Source of the DNA: an uncultured Kineothrix sp.
GTDB taxonomy: Bacteria; Bacillota; Clostridia; Lachnospirales; Lachnospiraceae
DNA: 20,271 bases
Direction of reading: 5' to 3'
NCBI GenBank assembly: GCA_910587275.1
Contig: CAJUMD010000055.1
Span: forward strand, 1-20,271
Shown here: piece after piece, positions 9,002 to 15,089 of the stretch
Numbering within the stretch: position 1 is the stretch's first letter
Layout: every line of letters starts with the position of its first letter
Notes under the pieces: generated by a model
Database searches by the model: none
Seen by the model: the letters and a program-made list of their open reading frames with translations, nothing else
Told to the model about the DNA's origin: nothing
Program-made: the position numbers and the translations under genes

Positions 9002-9259
9002 CTATAAGTTTCCTTCCAGAAATTCCTGCATTGCCGCGTATGCCGCTTCCTCGTCTTCTCCTTCCATCCGGCAGGAAATCGCCATTCCCTGTTTTATGCC
9101 AAGCCCCATAAGCTGGATTAGTTTTCTGGCATCCGCGCTCTTTCCGTTACCGCTTACGGTAATGCTGCTCTTGAACTTTGCCGCTTCCTTAACCAAAAGC
9201 CCTGCCGGTCTTGCGTGAAGTCCCACCGGGTCTTTCACGGTAAATTCCAATTCCTTCAT
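9002..9259 (-). CDS. ptsH: HPr-family phosphocarrier protein, lacking the regulatory Ser46
   Basis: 85 aa, normal HPr length. It carries phosphate from EI to EIIA. The active-site loop DPVGLHARPAG places His15 exactly where expected, next to Arg17. In the second signature (GKSADARKLIQLMGLGIKQG, residues 39-58) position 46, normally the serine phosphorylated by HPr kinase/phosphorylase, is Lys. This protein should therefore work in sugar transport but not as a Ser-P co-repressor of CcpA. The ATG at 9259 has GGGAGGTGGGG just upstream; an ATG seven codons earlier would place that site inside the gene. It lies 33 nt after ptsI. Confidence 0.95.
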   Translation of the reverse strand: MKELEFTVKDPVGLHARPAGLLVKEAAKFKSSITVSGNGKSADARKLIQLMGLGIKQGMAISCRMEGEDEEAAYAAMQEFLEGNL

Positions 9260-9292
9260 TGCCCCACCTCCCGTCAACATGTTTGCTTTATC

Positions 9293-10906
9293 TCAAAGTT
9301 CCCTGACCGCCTTGCGCACCTTGAGTACGGAAGAAGCCGAAACGCTCAGTTCATCCACCCCCATGGCAAGAAACGTCTCCGTTAAATCCGTATCCGCCGC
9401 CAGTTCCCCGCAGATTCCCGCCCAGATTCCTTCCTTATGCGCATTTTCCACCGTCATCCGTATTAGTTCGAGAATCGCCGGATGGTGCGTATCACAGATA
9501 GCCTCCAGCTTTTGGTTCTGTCTGTCCACCGCCAGGGTATACTGCGTTAAGTCGTTCGTCCCAATGCTGAAGAAATCGACCTCCTTTGCCAGTTCACCGG
9601 AAATCAGGGCTGCCGCCGGCGTTTCCACCATAATCCCGAGTTCCACTTCTCCCATAGGATGGCCTCCTGCGGAAAGCTCCTGTTTCACCTGTCTCACGAT
9701 TTCCTTAATCCGCCTGACCTCATCCACCGACACTACCATGGGGAACATAATCGCCGCCCTGCCGTAAGCCGAAGCACGGAAAATAGCACGTAACTGTGTA
9801 ATGAAAATCTCCGGGCGGTCCAGGCATATCCGGATGGCACGATACCCCAATGCCGGATTTTCTTCCTCGTCCAAATGAAAATAATCCACTTTTTTATCGG
9901 CGCCGATATCCAGCGTGCGGATAACAACCTTTTTATCCCCCATTTTCTCCAGCACCGTTTTATAACTGATAAACTGTTCTTCTTCCGTCGGGAAACTGTC
10001 CCTGCCAAGATAAAGGAATTCGCTGCGGAACAACCCGATGCCTCCGGCATCCGCCTCCAACGCCCCGTCCGCGTCCTCCACCTTGCCGATATTGGCAAAA
10101 ACATCAATCCGCCTGCCGTCGCCGGTCACATTGTCCTTTCCTCTTAATTGTTCCAATGCTTTTAAGTCGGCAACCCACCGGTTTTTACGGTGTATCATTT
10201 CATTCAGGAGTTCCGGTTCCGGTTCCACAAAAAATTCCCCGCTAAAACCGTCCACTACCCCGACTTTGCCTTCCAGGGCTTCCCAGTTAACGATGCCAGT
10301 GCTGACAAGCGCCGGCAAGTTCATGCTCCTTGCCAGTATCGCCGTATGGGAATTGGAAGATCCCTTCGCCGTCACGAAAGCAAGAATTTTGTTTTTATCC
10401 ATTTTTACCGTCTCACTTGGCGTTAAATCGTCCGCTGCCACAATGACCGGTCCGTCCGCAAGAATGCCGTCTTCGGGAATCCCCGCAAGGATACGGATGA
10501 CCCTTTTGGAAACGTCCCGTATATCGGCAGCCCTCGCCCGCATATATTCATCCTCCATGGATGCAAACAGCTCCGCGAACCGGTTCTCAGCGGTCTCCAC
10601 GGCATATTCCGCATTGAAGCCTTCCTCCAGCACACCGTTAACCGTATCAAGATAATCCCCGTCCTCCAAAAGCATTTTATGTATGTCGAAAATCATGGCA
10701 TGGTCTTCGCCCACACGGGCAAGCGTTTCCTCATAAAGCCCGCCCAACTGCTCCTTGGCAGTTTCCAGGGCATCGGCAAACCGTTTTTTTTCCGCTTCGC
10801 TGTCCGCCGTCTCCACCTTTTCCACCTGGTAATCCTGCTTCCGGTACCAGTAAATCCTGCCTATGGCAATTCCTTTCAGTACGCTCTTTCCGGTATATTT
10901 TTCCAT
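9293..10906 (-). CDS. ptsI: Phosphoenolpyruvate-protein phosphotransferase (PTS Enzyme I)
   Basis: 537 aa, slightly short of the usual 570-575. It takes phosphate from PEP and passes it to HPr in the cytosol. The N-terminal HPr-binding and phosphohistidine domains contain GSSNSHTAILAR with active His187. The classical GGxTSH signature is varied to GSSNSH, but the histidine and what follows are kept. The C-terminal PEP-binding TIM barrel has GLFRSEFLYLGRD (291-303), the metal/PEP region IMVETPAA, SIGTNDLTQY (447-456) and Cys499 in ICGELAAD. The ATG at 10906 follows AGGAGAAAGCAGT. It sits between the EIIA and HPr genes with 38- and 33-nt gaps. The usual order in Firmicutes is ptsH before ptsI; here it is reversed. 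Confidence 0.97.
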   Translation of the reverse strand: MEKYTGKSVLKGIAIGRIYWYRKQDYQVEKVETADSEAEKKRFADALETAKEQLGGLYEETLARVGEDHAMIFDIHKMLLEDGDYLDTVNGVLEEGFNAEYAVETAENRFAELFASMEDEYMRARAADIRDVSKRVIRILAGIPEDGILADGPVIVAADDLTPSETVKMDKNKILAFVTAKGSSNSHTAILARSMNLPALVSTGIVNWEALEGKVGVVDGFSGEFFVEPEPELLNEMIHRKNRWVADLKALEQLRGKDNVTGDGRRIDVFANIGKVEDADGALEADAGGIGLFRSEFLYLGRDSFPTEEEQFISYKTVLEKMGDKKVVIRTLDIGADKKVDYFHLDEEENPALGYRAIRICLDRPEIFITQLRAIFRASAYGRAAIMFPMVVSVDEVRRIKEIVRQVKQELSAGGHPMGEVELGIMVETPAAALISGELAKEVDFFSIGTNDLTQYTLAVDRQNQKLEAICDTHHPAILELIRMTVENAHKEGIWAGICGELAADTDLTETFLAMGVDELSVSASSVLKVRKAVREL

Positions 10907-10944
10907 ACTGCTTTCTCCTATTCCCGTTCCGCATTTCCGGCCGT

Positions 10945-11433
10945 CTATTTTTTCAGGGTCATGATTTCATCGCCCTGCGATACGGCTCCCGACTCCGGCA
11001 TATGGAATTCGGAAAACTCATCGGAATTGCAGATTACCACCGGCGTCGTGACATCATACCCTTCCGCCTTAATCCGCTCGATGTCCGCCTCCAGGAGAAG
11101 ATCCCCTTTCTTTACCTCCTGCCCTTCGCAGGCATGGATGGTAAAATGCCTTCCTTCCAGCTTCACCGTGTCAAGCCCCACATGAATCAGCACCTCCGCG
11201 CCTTCCTTACTGGTAACTGCCGCCGCATGACCGGTAGGAAATATGGTATTGACCGTCCCGTCCACCGGCGCACAGATGCGCGTGCCGGACGGAACCACCG
11301 CCACACCTTTCCCAAGGATTCCCCCGCTGAATGCAGGGTCGTTTACCTCCGTAATGTCAATCAGCGTTCCCGTCACCGGCGCCCCCACCGTTATGCCGCC
11401 GTCTTTGGCAAATAAATTTTGGAATAGTTTCAT
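10945..11433 (-). CDS. crr: PTS EIIA, glucose family (Crr-like)
   Basis: 162 aa, a free-standing EIIA-Glc-type protein that carries phosphate from HPr to the IIB domain. The active-site pair is His69 (FPTGHAAAV) and the phosphorylated His84 (VLIHVGLDTV), with the family motifs GILGKGVAVVPSG (38-50) and APVDGTV (55-61). The start ATG at 11433 lies 12 nt after AGGAG. The open frame continues 31 codons upstream, but that part is not EIIA-like and falls in a hairpin-containing gap. As the only EIIA in the operon it presumably serves the EIICB at the operon end. Confidence 0.95.
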   Translation of the reverse strand: MKLFQNLFAKDGGITVGAPVTGTLIDITEVNDPAFSGGILGKGVAVVPSGTRICAPVDGTVNTIFPTGHAAAVTSKEGAEVLIHVGLDTVKLEGRHFTIHACEGQEVKKGDLLLEADIERIKAEGYDVTTPVVICNSDEFSEFHMPESGAVSQGDEIMTLKK

Positions 11434-11465
11434 CTCTGCACCATACTCCTTTCCCCGCCTGTGGT

Positions 11466-11514
11466 TTTGCGCCCATGCGCAAATCCGCTTCCCCGTGCCG
11501 GTATGGACCCGGCA
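11466..11514 (-). other. Two consecutive hairpins between the antiterminator and EIIA genes
   Basis: The 86-nt gap holds two stem-loops. One has a perfect 7-bp stem (TTTGCGC/GCGCAAA, 11466-11483) and a 4-nt loop. The other has a 6-bp stem (TGCCGG/CCGGCA, 11496-11514) and a 7-nt loop. Neither is followed by a U tract on the transcribed strand, so they are more likely RNA processing or stability structures than terminators. Confidence 0.5.
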
Positions 11515-11519
11515 GCACC

Positions 11520-12359
11520 TTAACATAAATACAGGTCTTTCATCCTCTTAATGTTCAATGCCAGATATATTTTTTCTTCTTCCGTCATGCTGCACCGGTA
11601 TTCACTTTCGATATAACTGTTTATCCCGCTAATCATATGATACTCCTCCGCATAGTTTCTTTCCACAAAACGGTACAGCTTTTCATCCCTCCTCCCTTTT
11701 ATGGGCTTCTCCGAAACAAGCCGGTTGGCAAGCTGTTTCAAATCGGAAATCAGCCTGTCACGCGGGTAATTCCGTCCGGAAGGAACCGGAATCTCCCTTT
11801 CGATGATTTCCATCATCCCCCGCATCATCTTAATCATGAAAAACGTCGTCCCCATAACGGTATTCAGTTCCCCGTTAATCAGATGCAGTGCAATGGATGC
11901 GGATTCGTCTTCCTCCAGCCGGCATCCCGTCCTTTCCTCAATCAGCTCTAACGCAAAGCAGCCCACCGAATACTCCAACGGGTAAAACAGCTTGACTTCA
12001 TCATACAACACATTGTGGAATCCCAGACCTTTGCGGTGCCTTTCCAGCGCGAAACTGATATGATCCGTCAGTGTCAGGTACACGTTTTGGTTCAGTTTCA
12101 GTTCCAGGTTTTCCCGCGCATAGGAAATGATATCCGTAGAAAGCCTGATGTGTTCAATGGGCAGGGAAGCAAGCAATGCCTTAAACTGTTCTTTGTCGTC
12201 CATGTTTTCCAGCCTGAAAATCTTCTCGATCTTTTCCTCGGCAATTTCACTGCCCGCCTTACTGCCGAATCCAATGCCCCTTCCCATGACAACCAACTCT
12301 ACACCCTGATTATCCCTTGCGGAAATAATATTATTGTTGATTACCTTTTCGATACGCAA
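11520..12359 (-). CDS. licT: BglG/LicT-family transcription antiterminator with altered PRD2
   Basis: 279 aa, the usual length. The N-terminal CAT RNA-binding domain (residues 1-55, with VINNNIISARDNQG and VVMGRGIGFG) binds the RAT in the leader 100 nt upstream and blocks the terminator. PRD1 (about 65-170) keeps both phosphorylatable histidines, His100 (LTDHISF) and His159 (IALHLINGE), normally targets of the cognate EIIB. PRD2 (about 175-279) has Asp206 in RLISDLKQLANRL and Asn269 in YLALNIKRM, where LicT has His207 and His269. The start is TTG at 12359 with GAGG 8 nt upstream; a TGA lies two codons before it, so no longer form is possible. First gene of the PTS operon. Confidence 0.93.
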   Translation of the reverse strand: MRIEKVINNNIISARDNQGVELVVMGRGIGFGSKAGSEIAEEKIEKIFRLENMDDKEQFKALLASLPIEHIRLSTDIISYARENLELKLNQNVYLTLTDHISFALERHRKGLGFHNVLYDEVKLFYPLEYSVGCFALELIEERTGCRLEEDESASIALHLINGELNTVMGTTFFMIKMMRGMMEIIEREIPVPSGRNYPRDRLISDLKQLANRLVSEKPIKGRRDEKLYRFVERNYAEEYHMISGINSYIESEYRCSMTEEEKIYLALNIKRMKDLYLC

Positions 12360-12410
12360 TTTTCATTCCTCATACTTTTTTCCTGATTAATTATTAACAT
12401 TCTGCGCAAC

Positions 12411-12462
12411 AAAAAACCAAATTCTATCAATCAACCTTCCGGCTGATTCATAAAATTTGGTT
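12411..12462 (-). terminator. Leader terminator controlled by antitermination
   Basis: A long stem (arms AACCAAATT at 12462-12454 and AATTTGGTT at 12423-12415, extended by about 12 more pairs with one mismatch to a GGAA loop) is followed on the minus strand by six T residues. It lies between the promoter and the antiterminator gene. Its 5' arm overlaps the RAT by 4 nt, so RAT formation and terminator formation exclude each other. Confidence 0.93.
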
Positions 12463-12486
12463 TTGCCTGCTTTGCAGTAACAACCC
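12459..12486 (-). promoter_or_regulatory. RAT (ribonucleic antiterminator) element
   Basis: The minus strand reads GGGTTGTTACTGC, then AAA, then GCAGGCAAAACC. This is very close to the RAT consensus bound by BglG/SacY/LicT proteins, with a hairpin built on ACTGC/GCAGG and the flanking asymmetric loops. It lies directly before and overlaps the leader terminator, and the first gene downstream encodes a matching antiterminator. The operon is thus probably autoregulated. Confidence 0.95.
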
Positions 12487-12516
12487 AAATGTCCAGCTGT
12501 TTTATTTGTTAGGTTG

Positions 12517-12545
12517 ATTATATCAATACGCACAATACAAGTCAA
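12517..12545 (-). promoter_or_regulatory. Sigma-A promoter of the PTS operon
   Basis: TTGACT (12545-12540), a 17-bp spacer and TATAAT (12522-12517) on the minus strand form a nearly consensus promoter. Transcription would start about 25 nt before the RAT. No clear cre site (CcpA operator) is seen around it. Confidence 0.9.
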
Positions 12546-12654
12546 GACATTATTTCTTTTCTTTGTATGTTTGGTATATAACGCACAATTTTTTTGGATT
12601 TTTTTCATTGATATGTAACAGAACGCGCATTCGTATCTTTTGTATCTTTATACA

Positions 12655-13350
12655 TCAGTCAAATAATATCTCCTCCACCGTTACAAACTCATACCCCTCC
12701 TCCAGCAGCTCATCCACCACCTTTAACGCCGCCGTTACCGAAGCGGCATAATAGTCATGCATCAGGATAATGTCATTCTCCCCCGCTTTATCCACCACTT
12801 TCCGCGCGATGCCGTCCGCATTTTTGGAACACCAGTCCAGGGGGTCCACCGTCCAAAGCACGGGGAACATGTTCAACTCCGTTTCAAAGGATTTGTCCCA
12901 GCAGCCGTAGGGCGGACGCACGTACAGAACTTCTTCCCCCGTGATTCCGGTAATAATCTCATTTGTCTTAATCAGTTCTTCCTTAAAAACCTCCCTGTTA
13001 CCGGATTTCAGCTGCATATGGCTGTATGTATGGTTGCCAATCAGATGCCCTTCCTCGCTCATCCTCTTAATTACTTCGGGATGAAGTTTGGCATGTTCAC
13101 CTGTTACAAAAAACGTGGCTTTTACCCCACGTTCCTTTAATCCGTCCAGCAGCTGCTCCGTATAATAGGGATGGGGACCGTCGTCAAAAGTCAGCGCAAT
13201 TTTCTTTTTATCCGCACCGTCCCCCATGCCTTTCCCCATGGCCTGCACGCTTCCCCGCCATAAATATCCGGCAAAAAGAACACCGGCCAGCAATGCCAAA
13301 AGAAGCAGACAGGACAGTAACCTCCGTTTCCCGTTCGTTTTCCAATCCAT
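12655..13350 (-). CDS. Membrane-anchored polysaccharide deacetylase (NodB/CE4 family)
   Basis: 231 aa. A Lys/Arg-rich start and a hydrophobic segment (residues 11-30) give an uncleaved signal anchor, so the catalytic domain faces outside. All NodB motifs are present: TFDDGPH with Asp56/Asp57, metal-binding His107 and His111 in NHTYSH, RPPYG (145-149), VDPLDW (168-173) and LMHD with His198. It should de-N-acetylate peptidoglycan or another GlcNAc-containing polymer; it resembles the small PdaB/PgdA-type enzymes. The ATG at 13350 has GGGGGA 10 nt upstream. An in-frame extension of 23 codons lacks a ribosome site and would precede the signal anchor. It is last in the likely operon and no good terminator follows it. 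Confidence 0.92.
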   Translation of the reverse strand: MDWKTNGKRRLLSCLLLLALLAGVLFAGYLWRGSVQAMGKGMGDGADKKKIALTFDDGPHPYYTEQLLDGLKERGVKATFFVTGEHAKLHPEVIKRMSEEGHLIGNHTYSHMQLKSGNREVFKEELIKTNEIITGITGEEVLYVRPPYGCWDKSFETELNMFPVLWTVDPLDWCSKNADGIARKVVDKAGENDIILMHDYYAASVTAALKVVDELLEEGYEFVTVEEILFD

Positions 13351-13411
13351 CTTCCGGCTTCCCCCTACTGTTTCTTTCCACCAGTATATGCGGGAAGCAT
13401 AACACATAGTC

Positions 13412-13765
13412 CTATTCAAACTTTTCTTTATACAGCTCCATAATCACATAGCCTTCTTCCATACGGATCTTCGCCCCGTCCACCATCATGCCCACCAGCA
13501 AAAGCTGGCTTGCCTCCCCCGGATCTCCGCTGCCGGCAAGTTCCCAGTACACATCCTCGATTCCGTCGTTCTTCGGCCCGTTCAGGTATTCGTCAAGCTG
13601 TCCCAGCTTGTGGGCATATTCCTCCTTATAATTTGCCAAAAATGAAATCACCGCCCGGCTTCCTTCCCTGTGTACTTTTGATTCTATCGTGTCCGCCCCC
13701 AGCGCAAAAAAGTATACCGTAAGCTCCTCCACGATCTTCGCAATCTTTCTTTCCCCGTGAACCAT
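13412..13765 (-). CDS. Conserved-looking protein of unknown function, 117 aa
   Basis: Not recognised as a named family. It starts with ATG 2 nt after the stop of the DUF1576 gene, with AGAGGAAG upstream, and ends 61 nt before the deacetylase start, so it is surely part of the same transcript. It is acidic and soluble, with no signal peptide. The order of predicted elements is a helix with IVEELTVYFFALGA, a strand (RAVISFLANY), a loop rich in Gly and Asp (around 65-82), a helix (SQLLLVGMMVDGA) and a last strand (GYVIMELYK). This is reminiscent of the GHKL/HATPase fold of anti-sigma and histidine kinases but lacks the N-box Asn and DxGxG motif. That resemblance is an inference from pattern only. 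Confidence 0.75.
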   Translation of the reverse strand: MVHGERKIAKIVEELTVYFFALGADTIESKVHREGSRAVISFLANYKEEYAHKLGQLDEYLNGPKNDGIEDVYWELAGSGDPGEASQLLLVGMMVDGAKIRMEEGYVIMELYKEKFE

Positions 13766-13767
13766 CT

Positions 13768-15045
13768 TTATTTCTTCCTCTTTCCCTCTTTAAAATGCTT
13801 CATGAAACTCTCCACCACCGGCACCATGAAAATCGCCACCCAGCCCGCGCTGAACCCGTTGTTATACAGATTCAGCCCGCCGTACATTCCTGACGTGCAC
13901 ATGGCAATCGCCGCATGGAGAAATCCGGCAATGATTCCCGCCAAAATCCCAAACTGCCCCGCAATCGGCGCAAGCCCTGCCGAAAATACCGCCGCAAGCT
14001 GTATCCCCGGCGTTACCGGCGTATACACGGTGACAAAAGTGGATAAATACACACCCGCCAGCACCGGAAGGTAATTGCGGATATGTATACCGAAAGCGGA
14101 AAAACCGAATACCGTTAAAATCGCCCCCACCACCGGTCCGGAAAAATCCCCGCCGGTTAAGATAATGTAAACCATGCAGACCATTCCCACAAGCCCCATG
14201 TTCATCAGGGTTGGTCCCGCGCCGTCCATCAGCACGAAATCCGCCACCGCACGTCCCGGGTGTTTCATGATTTTCCCCAGTCCTTTCACTTCCCCCCTGC
14301 CAATCCACAGCCCGTACCCCACCGTTGCGGCAAAATACAAAAACAGCCCTGCCGTTACCGCCGCATTCCTTCCTTCTTTCCAAATCAGCACCTGCCTGCT
14401 CTCCATCCCGAAAGAGCGGAGGATGCTGACAATCACAAACGCAAGGATACCGCCGGAAAATCCCACATTGAACAGGTTATACCCCATATGCATGGATGCC
14501 GCATGGACGGACAGCGGCGGCAGGACGAATCCGGTAAACATCCCCGCCGAAACGGCAAGCAGCAGGTTCCACGGCTGCCCGAAGGGAAGCAGGAATACCA
14601 GTTCCGTAATCAAAGGCGCCAGACAGGTACCGAAAAGCGCCGTATAAATATACCGCCCCAGCCTCGCCCCATGGCTCCTGGCATAAATCGCCGTCCCCAA
14701 AAACACCGGAAGAATATTCCAGGGATTTTTGCCCCATAGCGCATATCCGGCATTGATAAAAAGCGCCGCCATGGTCAGCCCGGTAAACGGGGTCTTCTGG
14801 GTCAGTACCAAACCGACCGACATGGCAAAGACCGCCGCTGCATTCAGAAACGCCGCGCCGTACCCTGCCAGTTCAAAATAATCCGTAATCAGTGCATCCC
14901 TGGAAACGATGATTTTCCAAAGCCCCCGCAAAAGCCCGCCTGATACCGCCGTGCCTGCTGCCGCTGCCGCAAGTAAAAGGCAGAGGGAAAACAGGCTGAA
15001 GTATTTCAGTTCCTTTCCCTTGATACGCTCCTGCATGTTCTGCAT
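13768..15045 (-). CDS. DUF1576-family integral membrane protein
   Basis: 425 aa with about 10-12 hydrophobic segments and short loops. It has the symmetric family landmarks LITDYFELAGYGAAFLNA in the first half and HMGYNLFNVGFSGG in the middle, with GGLNLYNNGFSAGWVA near the C-terminus. The paired 'YNLFNxGFxxG'-like segments suggest an internal repeat, as in channels or transporters. The function of DUF1576 proteins is not established. The ATG at 15045 has AAAGGAG 8-9 nt upstream. It starts 33 nt after the ferredoxin-ASKHA gene. Confidence 0.9.
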   Translation of the reverse strand: MQNMQERIKGKELKYFSLFSLCLLLAAAAAGTAVSGGLLRGLWKIIVSRDALITDYFELAGYGAAFLNAAAVFAMSVGLVLTQKTPFTGLTMAALFINAGYALWGKNPWNILPVFLGTAIYARSHGARLGRYIYTALFGTCLAPLITELVFLLPFGQPWNLLLAVSAGMFTGFVLPPLSVHAASMHMGYNLFNVGFSGGILAFVIVSILRSFGMESRQVLIWKEGRNAAVTAGLFLYFAATVGYGLWIGRGEVKGLGKIMKHPGRAVADFVLMDGAGPTLMNMGLVGMVCMVYIILTGGDFSGPVVGAILTVFGFSAFGIHIRNYLPVLAGVYLSTFVTVYTPVTPGIQLAAVFSAGLAPIAGQFGILAGIIAGFLHAAIAMCTSGMYGGLNLYNNGFSAGWVAIFMVPVVESFMKHFKEGKRKK

Positions 15046-15065
15046 GAAGGATACTCCTTTCCTTT

Positions 15066-15089
15066 TTTACGTTTGATTTTACGTTTGAT
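15066..15089 (-). repeat. Perfect 2 x 12-bp tandem repeat across a stop codon
   Basis: TTTACGTTTGAT occurs twice head to tail. On the minus strand the first copy supplies the last codons and TAA stop of the ferredoxin-ASKHA gene; the second copy lies in the gap before the DUF1576 ribosome site. It looks like a recent slippage duplication. Confidence 0.85.

Noticed and set aside
10038..10655. Plus-strand open frame of 205 codons
   Set aside because: Shadow of ptsI on the opposite strand. The ptsI protein is complete and its motifs are intact.
12387..12608. Minus-strand open frame of 73 codons upstream of the antiterminator
   Set aside because: It spans the promoter, the RAT and the leader terminator, so it cannot be a normal coding region.
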